A stretch of 64,000 nucleotides of DNA from Centrapalus pauciflorus. Taxonomy: Eukaryota; Streptophyta; Magnoliopsida; Asterales; Asteraceae. The first letter of the stretch is position 1. Each line of letters opens with the position of its first letter. Shown here piece after piece: positions 31,286 through 40,462 of the stretch. The position numbers and the translations under genes were made by a program. Location of the stretch: positions 1 to 64,000 of the forward strand of contig JAANYP010007054.1 of NCBI GenBank assembly GCA_020465985.1, in the 5' to 3' direction. Under the pieces are notes generated by a model, which was not told where the DNA came from, did no database searches, and saw only the letters and a list, made by a program, of their open reading frames with translations.

Positions 31286-32885
31286 AAATGGTTTGCATAC
31301 AACTATAATTTCAGACCAACATAAGGTACTAATACAAGCTGTTCAAGATATGAAATGTTCATTTCACATTGAAACACCAATTTTGAATGGTTTTTGTAAC
31401 TATGCAGGGACTAATACAAGCTGTTCAAGATTGGTTACCTCATGCAGAACACAAGCAGTGTGCAAGGCACATATATGCTAACTTCAAAAAGAAATTCTCT
31501 GGTCTATACTACAAAAACTTGTTTTGGACTGCAGCTACAACATCAATCCCATCAAAGTTTGAAGAAGTAATGAGGTAAGTGCATTATAAAAACTTGTTTT
31601 GGACTGCATATACAACATTTTTGCTCACCTAAACTAACATTAACTACAGGAAGATCAAGGAGTTAGACAATGATGCATATAATCATTTGGTAGAGAGGAA
31701 TCCTAATACATGGAGCAGAGCCTATTTTGAAATGGATAGAGCATGTTCAGCAATAGAGAATGGCATTTCTGAAAGTTTTAATTCTGCAATACTCGGTGCT
31801 AGAAGCAAACCCATCATTTCAATGCTTGAAAGCATTAGGATATATGTAATGAAGAGGATCCAAAAGATGAGAGCTTGTGCTGAAAATCTAGATGATGAAA
31901 TAACACCTTCTATCAGAAAGAATATTGAATTGTTTAAGAAAAAACAAAGGTGAATATGATTTTACCACCAGACATGTTGCATATCAAATAACAGTTAATG
32001 ATACTTTTGCTCTTGTATGTATGCAGGAGTTGGATAGTCTATCCAAGTGGATACATGGAGTTTGAAGTAAAGAATGGAGAGGAAGGCTTCACTGTAAACC
32101 TGGAGTTCACCAAGTGTAGCTGCAGAATGTGGGAAATAAGTGGTATCCCCTGTGTACATTCAATGGCAGCATACTCATACCTGAACAAAGATCCAATTCC
32201 AGGTGTTAGTCCTTGGTTCATGAAACAAATGTGGCTAAACACTTACTCATACTCCATTAGCCCAATGAATGGAAGTCTGATGTGGCCACCATCTACTGAG
32301 ACACCTCCATTGCCACCCATTGAAAGAAGGTTACCTGGCAGGCCTAAAAAGAAAAGGAAGAGAGACCCAACTGAGGATGATGGAAAAGAGACATTAAGCA
32401 GGGTAGGAAGAATAATGACATGTACAAACTGTCTTCAACCTGGTCATAACAAGAAAAGCTGTAAAAACCCAAGCAAGTCACCACCTGCTAAGGAACAGAA
32501 AAAGAGAGGAAGGAAGTCAAAGAATGAACAAGCTGGCCAATCGAAACTTGCTGCTGTTCTTCCTCAATCACAACCACAAGTTGCTGCTGTTCTCGGTCAT
32601 TCACAACCACAAGTTGCTGTTGTTCTCCCTCATTCACAACCACAAGTTCCTGTTGTTCGTCCTCATTCACAACCAGAAGTTCCTGTTGTTCGTCCTCATT
32701 CACAACCAGAAGTGGCTGCAGTTGCAACTCAATCAAGCCAAACAGTAGCTACAAAGAAAGTCATTAAGCCAACAAAGTTAAGGAAGAAATCAGAAAGGAT
32801 TATCAAAATGCAACTTGGCAAGAAAGTGGAAACCGACGAGTATGGAACTGGTTTAAGGGAAGACAGACCATGGAATGTGGATTAA
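31276..32885 (+). pseudogene. MULE transposase, C-terminal four exons with SWIM and zinc knuckle
   Basis: Exons fit 31276-31325, 31408-31574, 31650-31949 and 32027-32885, with GT-AG borders (AAG|GTACTA, GCAG|GGA; GAG|GTAAGT, ACAG|GAAG; AAG|GTGAAT, GCAG|GAG) that keep the frame throughout. They encode IISDQHKGLIQAVQDWLPHA (second catalytic Asp region), HAEHKQCARHIYANF, ENGISESFNSAILGA, a SWIM finger (CSCRMWEISGIPCVHS) and a knuckle (CTNCLQPGHNKKSC). Near the end a 12-residue unit (HSQPQVPVVRP type) is repeated five times (about 32560-32715). The stop at 32883 is intact. Only the N-terminal part is lost. Confidence 0.88.
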
Positions 32886-33242
32886 TTGTCCTTTGCCTTT
32901 TCTTTTGTTTGACCAAGACTTGGTCTTTTGTTTTGTAATGGTTCAAGACTACTTTTTCTCTGCTTTTTGTATTGACCAATACTTATTCACTATTGTTTTG
33001 TAATGGTCCAAAAGATATGACAGAGATCTCTTTTGTTTGGCAGTATGCATCACATGCTTTCACATGCTTTCACTGTTTCAAATGCTTTCACAGACATTTA
33101 TTTAACATTTCATAAACATTAACTGATAATTGATAACAACTGGTAACAATTGGAAGTGTGCCTTTTTGTTTTTCATTGATAACCATTGGCAGGTTGCCTA
33201 CAACAAAACCCAACAACAAAACAGAACACAGGTAACAACAAG

Positions 33243-33775
33243 TTACTTCTTTGAGAAATACACTAAAATTGCACAACAAATCATGCCTAATACAACATTT
33301 CTATAAAAAACAATGGTTGCTTTCTTCTCCTTTAATTTCATCTTCAGGTTTTTGATTTCTTCATCTTTCATCTTCCTCGTCAATTCAAGCTGCTCCTCAA
33401 GATTTTTGACCAAACAATCAGTACATTTATCAACAGTTGAGGCACCTTTTTCATATTCCTTCATTTTCTTCTTCATTTCAAACATGGTGGATTTGTACCA
33501 TGTATTTGGAAGTTCTGGGTCAATCCAGATGAAAACATTACACTTCTTGCCCATTTCCTGAGGTTTTAATAAAAGTAATTAGCAATTAAGGCTGCAAAAT
33601 CGAAGAAAAATGAAGATGCAGAAACTCATACCAATGAGTTAGGGCAATTAAGAAATCTTCTTCCTGGGTGTTTCGGCGTCCAAGAGTAACCAAGCTTGAG
33701 TGGAAGGTTGCAATCACACATCTTTCTAGTTTCATCTGATGACCTGCACCAGTTGAGCGATGAAGACGAAGACAT
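33243..33775 (-). CDS. GRF-type zinc-finger protein with coiled coil and C-terminal membrane segment
   Basis: Two minus-strand exons: 33775-33632 (48 codons from the ATG at 33775) and 33557-33243, with GT-AG borders (TTG|GTATGA, CTCAG|GAA) and codon phase kept. Exon 1 reads MSSSSSLNWC, then CDCNLPLKLGYSWTPKHPGR and RFLNCPN; exon 2 continues KKCNVFIWIDPELP. This is the Cys-x-Cys...HPGRRF..C...C..F.W.DPE pattern of plant GRF zinc fingers, which bind nucleic acid. A charged helix (NLEEQLELTRKMKDEEIKNL) and a hydrophobic end (VVLGMICCAILVYF) follow. No stop or shift is seen, so it could still be expressed. Its place inside the MULE, tail to tail with the transposase, suggests that it travels with the element. 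Confidence 0.8.
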
Positions 33776-34085
33776 TACAGCTCCAAGGATGAAGACGGTG
33801 AAGACGATGGCAGCAACTTAATTTCAGACCGATTTGGGGGTATATACACGAAAAAATGATATAGTGTCCACGCAATAAGCTGATTCAGCTTAATATACTG
33901 CCACATAAGATTAATGAACTTCCACGTAAGCAATCACCGCCAACTCAGCCCAAAAACCGGTGTCATGTACCATATCGACAGGTCATATGTGAGTACAAGT
34001 ACCAAATGGGTAAAAAAAAAGTAAATTAGTCATTTCGGTAATTTTGGTAAAGTAGATTACATTTGTACGGCTTTTGCCCTAAAGA

Positions 34086-35425
34086 AAATCACAAAAATAT
34101 TTTTATTTTTATTTTTCTTTTTATTTTGCATTTACTTCTTTTAGTTCCAAAGGAAAATACTAAAAGATTTTGTTAAAAAATTAATTCGGCTAAATTTTTC
34201 TTTCTTAAAATCTGTTTTGTTTTTTATTGGTCAAGGCCCATTTGTTTAAAATAAAAAAGAAACCTAGTGGCCCACGTCCAACTTTGGGCGCAGATCTTCT
34301 TCACCCGATCCGACCCGCTTTTACTTTAAGTAAGCGGGTCAAACGGTCAAAGACCCACTTTCTTCATCTTCAAGCTACTTCATCTCCTTCTCTCTTTCTC
34401 ACCGTCGCTCGACCACCGCCCCTTTCCTCCATTTTTGCTCCTACAAGCTACTCGAGCATCGGTTTTACTTCATTTTTCTTGCATTTTTCGACTTCGGCAC
34501 CACCAGGTAACTCTATTTTAACTTTATTTCAGCTTTTAACTTACTGTTTTGTGTGTTTGATTTTCAAATATTTAAAGTTTTGTTCTTTCTGTTTTTACTA
34601 GATTTAGGACCCTAAATCTGTTCTTTTTAGATTCTTGTAGTTAAATAAAATGTTCGTTGCATATTTTTAGACTAGGATCTGCATCTTCATGCATTTTTGA
34701 TAAGTTTTGAACTGTTCACGTTGCATGGTTGCATGAACTTGAACTGCTGACTCTTGAATTTGGTCCATCCGAATTCGGACCACCCACCGAATTCGGATGA
34801 GAATACTTAGAAAATTTTCAAAATATTTCAACTGTTCTGACCGAATTTGGACCACTGTGCATCCGAATTCGGATAACTGTTCATCCGAATTCGGTCAATG
34901 TGTATCCTAATTCGGTCCTCATAAGCATGTTCAAAAGCTTCGTTTTTCATTCACTGTGCATCCGAAGTCGGATAGAGCCCGAATTCGGTCCCCATCCGAA
35001 TTCAGAGTTCATCCGAATTCAGACCTTCTCATTTCATATCCATTCATCATCATTTGGATTTCGGACTGAACCTAATTCGGACTTCTGTTCATCCGAATTG
35101 TGCTCACCCAAAATTCAACAGTTAGATTTTTTTTAGTTTTTCATTTTTGCATTTTCATTCAAAATCAAAAATCCAAAAATATTTTCAGTCCTGTGCACCA
35201 TTGGTTAGAGTTAGGGTCAGTGTTTGAGTGAAAATGTCTATTCTAACATTGGTCTCTTAACAATTGACTTTGGACTTTAGTCTATAGAATTTTCATTCTA
35301 CTAATAAAGACCCAATGCTTTAAACAGAACAACCAGTTTCTATTTCACACTTATCCCAGACTTAGTGTCAATGCCATATTTTTTTAAGTCTTATATTCTA
35401 ACTCTGATGCATCTTTACAGGACTC
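34086..35425 (+). other. N extra-ORF leader with putative 5' UTR intron
   Basis: No real coding frame. 34240-34506 is rich in C and T (CTTCATCTCCTTCTCTC) like a plant 5' UTR; a donor CACCAG|GTAACT lies at 34507 and an acceptor ATCTTTACAG at 35420, five bases before the ATG. The 914 bases between hold the CCGAATTCGG array and a block (ACATTGGTCTCTTAAC, 35246) shared with H and S. I see no clear TATA box. 34086-34226 is plain AT-rich sequence. Confidence 0.55.
34765..35100 (+). repeat. CCGAATTCGG palindrome array before the N extra ORF
   Basis: Exact ten-base palindromes start at 34769, 34787, 34863, 34885 and 34979, with near copies (CCTAATTCGG, CCGAAGTCGG, CCGAATTCAG) between; spacings are mostly 17 or 21-22 bases. 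The same word is used in the gag leader of this element. Confidence 0.88.
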
Positions 35426-38400
35426 ATGGAACCAGCAGTTGCTATAACCATGCCCCATTCCCCAATCCCAAATAACAACGCCCAACTCCCAGAAGAATCC
35501 ATATTACCCCAATCCCAGTTCGTCGAGTTCTATGCCCGGCAACTCGACGTATCAACCCTTCACCGTGAAACCGAGAATATTGCTTTTGATATTATAAAAA
35601 ACCACCCCATCTACTACTCACTATCCATTGCCATCTCCGTTCCACAAATATACCTCCAACAGTTTTTGCATCATCTTCAGTTTGTAGCTGATGCCGAACC
35701 ATACTTCACCTCCACCATTGACTGTGTCCCAGTCAAGATCACAACCACATCCATCCGCCACATTCTACGCCTCCCAGCCGAAGCCTATTCTCTAAACCGA
35801 CTTCATTTTGCCCCAATCCCTTCTCCCCTCGAAACCTTGGAAGAGATAAACTCTCTGGGATATGATGGCCCACTGACAAATCCTTCAGACTTCCGCACCA
35901 AGAACCTTCAGGCACATTGGAGGGTTCTCTTCGACATAATCAACAAGTGCTTCACCGCCAAACATGCTGGTCATGACTCAGCATCCATCCAAGTCCTTGC
36001 AATGTTTGCAGCTTTCGCCTACGACCGACATTACGATTATGCTGCTCGTCTGTTCGAAGAATTAAAGAGAGTCAACCTGGAGATAGGAACAAAGCGTGGA
36101 CGCAAATACATATCTCTCCAGCGTTTTCTTCAGCTGATCATCCAATATGCAATGTACAATGACGATCACATCCATGAGCGTCCCGAGGCAGACGTGTACA
36201 TGACAACTGCTATTCAAAAACTGAATCTCCCAAAGGGAGATCCTTCTGTGCCAGTCATGACTGTTCCGCTATCTCTACTTCAAAGAGTGGTACAAATAGA
36301 TCGGGTTAGGGCTTATCTAAGGGAATTCTATCCGGATGAGGCTCGGTCAGAACCGACTGAGCCTACCTAATCCGAGGGTGAGGTTCGAGCGAGTGAGGCT
36401 GAGGGAGATGAGGTGGAAGTTCAACAATCACTGGGTATGGGTGAGAGGGAGATTGTTCTTGAGAGAGAGGGTGTTGCAGGCGAGGAAGCAGAGACGTTGA
36501 ATTCTGAAAGGACCGTCTTTGTCTTACGAGGGATCGAGGTAACATCAGAGGGCGACCTAAGCCCTATCAGCCGGACAACCCATCAAAAGACCATCAGTCC
36601 AATGGTCAAATCTAACCCCACCACCCACTTAGTGTCCTCTCAAAAGGACACTACTTCATTCCACGGGGATTTACCACATACTCTGTCACCTTCTCACTCG
36701 GAGAGTCGTGGTGTTGAATTAGGTCACATTTCGCCCCAAGTGACCAAACTTCCTTCGCCCACAGCTCACTCCCCACCCCCACACACAATGCACGACGCCT
36801 TCGTGGTGTCCCCCGAATGAGCTACCTTCGTGGCAGCTCCCCAAACTTCCGGATCTGCGCATCCCGCTGTGGAGCCAGAAGTGATGGAAGGAAGACCTGG
36901 AGTTGCTTCATCCATGCCGTCCACTTCAGGCCATCTCGAGATTAATCTCGAGATGCTAACGACAGCTTCACGTGCTACCGGAGTTGTTACCCGGGCTGAC
37001 CTGGACACCCAGAAGGAGGCTGCTGAAGAACGTCATACCACCCTTCTCTCATTTATTAAGGGTAAGGGTGTCGGTTCTGAGGATCTGCCTCCACCAGGAT
37101 CCCGTTCAGTCCAATCACATATTTCGGAGCTTTCAGACAAGATAGACGCGCTAACCCGTTTAATTCTTCAAGTCCAGGAGCTGCTCAACTCCAGAATGGA
37201 CCGTCTTGAGTCTGCCGTCATAGAGCTGCAATGCCGTCCTCAGGCTGAGTCCCAGAAAAGGAAACATGACGATCAGGACGACCATGATCGCCATGAGGGG
37301 GAGAAACGCAGAAAAACTCAATCTGAGGACCTCATCATGATTGTAGGGGGAGCAGAATCTGAGGGAGGAGACATAGAAGGGTCCGGGGAACAGAGGTATG
37401 GGGCTCAAGAAATTTTAGAAGACGAGCCGGTGGTTGAAGGTCCGGCTCCGTTGGATCCGATGTCTGCTACGGTCGAATTTGAGCCCGTTCACCAAAAAGT
37501 TGAAATCATTTTGGTGTCTGATGCAGACTCCAATATTGATGACGACTATCCCTTACTCACCCCAAAACCTGAGCCCGAGTCACCACAAAAATCATCCTCA
37601 TCATTTGAATTCCTAAACTCCCCGCCCCACGTACCACAACAAGAAATCCTATCCTCAATTCAAGCTCCCTCCACTCTAAAAAAATCCCCTCTAGTCCAAA
37701 GCCCTCCCAGAATCCAAAGTCCTCCCCAAGTCCAATCCGTACCGCAACCACAAACCCAGGAACCAGAGCTCTCAGGAGCTAAGCTTGTACACAAATTTGA
37801 TGAGCCACCTGATGAGCCTGGTATCCATGACGACAACGATCTATACTGGGTAAGTTGGTACACGAAAGACGGAGTACACTCTCTGCCACCGGAACTGAAA
37901 AAAGAGGTGAGCCAAGAACGCAGGGGGAGGATTTTCAAACTACTTGAAGCACAGAGAGCTGAGATAGAAGATCCCCCCGTTCAAGGCCTGAAGGAATTTT
38001 TGCAGAAGTTTCCAATTCAGCAGTTCCAGATCCCTTTTCTGGAAGAAGAATTCAAGATGGTCTTCAGGAAGAAACCAGGGTCGTTCAGCAGGCGCTTACT
38101 GATGGAACTTATAAATGTCTCGAAAGCTGAACAGGCTGAGTATAATCAGTTGATGCTCAGGGAGAAGAGGTCAAAAGTGTCAAAGTCAAAGATAAAGAGG
38201 CTTCTCACCATCACGATGTGCAAAAAAGCTAAAGTGTTCTATCCTGCCTTTCAGGTAGAAAGAGAAGATGGTACAGTTGAGGAGTTCTATGAGAATGACC
38301 TAGACTATGTAAATGTGGACGACGTCGAGTTTGTGCACGAGAAACTGAAACATAGAATCAAAAAACGCCTGTCTCACATGACCGCCGTAGCCGCACTCAC

Positions 38401-38867
38401 ACGAAGCATGAACCGCCGCTCGATCATCATGTGCTTAAGAGATTTCCAAATGGCAATAGAGAGTGCGCTGGTCAAAGTCGGTTTACGAGCCCCTGAGCAA
38501 GACAGCTTCCTGCTAGATCATCGTCCTGCGTATAGAGTTATATTTAGAGGAGGCCCAGGAGTTATATTTTTGAACCAAAAAGGACAGAAAAGATTCATGC
38601 GCTTCGAGGATCTCCCTTGTTACTCCGATGGAACAATCAGATTGGTCAGAGCTGAACTTACAAGAAGAATACAAGAATTCGATGCTCAGCCTAATCCAGA
38701 ACTCAGACGCTCACCAAAGGAGATACAAGACATCCTCAGCGACATTGAATACCTAAACGAACGACTACATATGAAGCAAGTGGTTAGACGATTCGATGTC
38801 ATCCTTGGCCTCCGAGAAACAACTGACCATGCCAGAGTACCGCCACAATGGTCGAAAAGGGGGAGAT
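35426..38867 (+). pseudogene. N extra ORF (two stop codons)
   Basis: ATG at 35426, five bases after the acceptor-like CAG. A single frame runs to the LTR, broken only by TAA at 36368 and TGA at 36818. The N-terminal domain reads IKNHPIYYSLSIAISVPQIY, IRHILRLPAEAYSLNRLHF, SLGYDGPLTNPSDF and WRVLFDIINKCFTAKHAGHD, in the same order as in S and H. The middle is acidic with a helical part and the basic motif KRKHDDQDDHDRHEGEKRRK. The C-terminal block has VFYPAFQVEREDGTVEEFYE and IIMCLRDFQMAIESALVKVG. The frame has no stop before the LTR and reads on through the purine tract into it (to 38908). Function unknown. Confidence 0.82.
38855..38867 (+). promoter_or_regulatory. N polypurine tract
   Basis: AAAAGGGGGAGAT directly before the TGTTAG start of the 3' LTR; it primes plus-strand synthesis. 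Confidence 0.88.
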
Positions 38868-39233
38868 TGTTAGATATTACATTTCGATATTGTGAACTTA
38901 TTTTGTAATAATTATTTCTAGAATAGTTTGTCTTGTAATTTATTTCATATTTAGTTTCTTTGTATTTAAAGTTAAGGGTGCCAAAGTGCAATTTCCTTAA
39001 ACTTAAATTAATTCTCCTAGTTATAGGGCCTAGGGTTTTGTGAAAGGAAGTTGACAATCAGAATTGAAAATACACGGTTCATTTTTCCAGCCGCCGCCTC
39101 CCACATTCAATATTATTCTCTTTGTCTCTTTTAATCATTTCACAATCATTGAGTGAAGATTCTGTTTGTGGTTGATTATTTGATTGATTATATACGATTG
39201 TGTGCTGATATTATCTGGGAATCATTCATAACA
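38868..39233 (+). repeat. N 3' LTR (366 bp)
   Basis: Pairs with 16631-16995 and is followed by the second CCTGT target copy at 39234-39238. Confidence 0.95.
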
Positions 39234-39238
39234 CCTGT

Positions 39239-39851
39239 TGATGTAACTCATTATCAAGGGATTATTATGTCATTAATGTACTTAACCTCGAGTAGACCGG
39301 ATATTATGTTTGTTACATGTGTCTGTGCTAGATACCAGGCACATCCAAAGGAATCACATTTGGCTGATGCCAAACATATATTAACATATCTGAAGAGAAC
39401 TCCAAACTTAGGTTTGTGGTATCCCAGGGAATCATCATTTACATTAACTACCTTCTCTGATGCTGATCATGCATGTGATAAAATGGATCGGAAGAGTACA
39501 TTAGGAGCAGTACAATTTCTAGGTGACAAACCCGTCTGCTGGTCACCCAAAAACCAACACTGTGTGTCACTATCAACAGCAGAAGCTGAGTACGTTGTTG
39601 TATCATCATGCTGTTCACAAGTGTTGTGGATGAAGAGCCAACTGAGAGACTACATGTTTACACCTCAAAAGATTCCTATATATTGTGATTCTCAGAGCGC
39701 AATTGCAATTGCTTCAAATCTGGTGCAACACTCAAAAACCAAGCATATTGTCATTCGACATCACTTCATAAAAGATCATGTAGAAAATGGTAATGTAGAA
39801 TTATATTTTGTATCCACTGAATATCAACTAGCTGATTTGTTTACCAAAGCG
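39239..39851 (+). pseudogene. H pol, part 2: RT end and RNase H
   Basis: Continues the H reading from the N insertion site: DVTHYQGIIMSLMYLTSSRP, DADHACDKMDRKSTLGAVQF, STAEAEYVVVSSCCSQVLW, IYCDSQSAIAIA and HHFIKDHVENGNVELYF, then ADLFTKA at the D insertion site. It is the RNase H that removes the RNA template. No stop lies in this block, although part 1 is full of them. Relative to S, the motif CWSSKKQ is CWSPKNQ here and IDIRYH is IVIRHH. The remaining codons are at 45383-45444. Confidence 0.9.
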
Positions 39852-40216
39852 TGTTGGTACACCCTGTGTGACGATAGCAGTCTAAGCAATCTAACATTTT
39901 GGTTTAAGTAATATTCAAAGTATTGAGAATTAACGAGTGTTTGATATATATATGTTTATATATGTTTGACAGTTATTGATTGTATGTTTGAACTTGATGT
40001 ATCGTATTACAAGAAGTTCAAACATAAAGATCAAAGATAAAATCAATCATAAGGTAAAAACATAAGTTTCAATACTTAGTTAATTATGTTAAAATGTAGA
40101 TTCGAAATATCTAAGGACCAAGATTCGAATCTAGGTCAGATTCGAATGGGTCAGTTAGACAGATTCGAATATGCTTACTTAGGCAGATTCGAGAGTGTCA
40201 GTGAGGACAAACTCGA
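39852..40216 (+). repeat. D 5' LTR, truncated
   Basis: Matches 44704-45066 almost perfectly. It stops matching right after a CTCGA word; the last 316 bases of the LTR and the primer site are absent. The array of TTCGA/CTCGA words (ten or more, from 40101 to 40300, 16-24 bases apart) continues across the break into the leader. Confidence 0.9.
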
Positions 40217-40462
40217 GTCTGTCAGTAAACTCGAGAAGAACACTACATTCGAATCTGTCGACAAACTCGAAAAGGGGTTTATTCGAATTTGTTTATTCGA
40301 ATCTGTTATTCTATTTAAATTATTTAATTTAAATTTCATTAAACTTGTAGAAATTCTTTTGTGTTGGATTTTGTACTAAATCAAGTTCAAAATAAAACAA
40401 ATTTGAATTTAGGCAAGTTTATTGATCTTTATTAATTCTAATAGTTTATCTATTGTGCAGAT

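Larger units (their letters stand above)
31276..34085 (+). mobile_element. MULE (Mutator-like) DNA transposon, 5' half deleted
   Basis: The remaining 2.8 kb has the C-terminal half of a MuDR-type transposase on the plus strand and, downstream on the opposite strand, a GRF-type zinc-finger gene. The right end is probably near 34085, where the sequence ends ...GGCTTTTGCCCT, the reverse of a GGGCAAAAGCC terminal repeat. The left terminal repeat and the N-terminal exons are missing; the sequence stops at about 31280 against S gag. The matching left repeat needed to confirm the ends is not in the window. Confidence 0.85.
16631..39233 (+). mobile_element. Ty1/copia element N with intact ends, holding S and a MULE
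   Basis: Both LTRs (16631-16995 and 38868-39233) and the CCTGT target repeats are present, so the element boundaries are certain. Own sequence: LTR, primer site, leader array, gag (to 19514), then after the foreign insertions the extra-ORF leader (34086-35425), the extra ORF (35426-38867), purine tract and LTR. Protease, integrase, RT and RNase H of N itself are absent, lost when S, the MULE and a deletion reshaped the middle. The two LTRs differ at about a dozen positions by eye, so the insertion is not recent. Confidence 0.92.
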
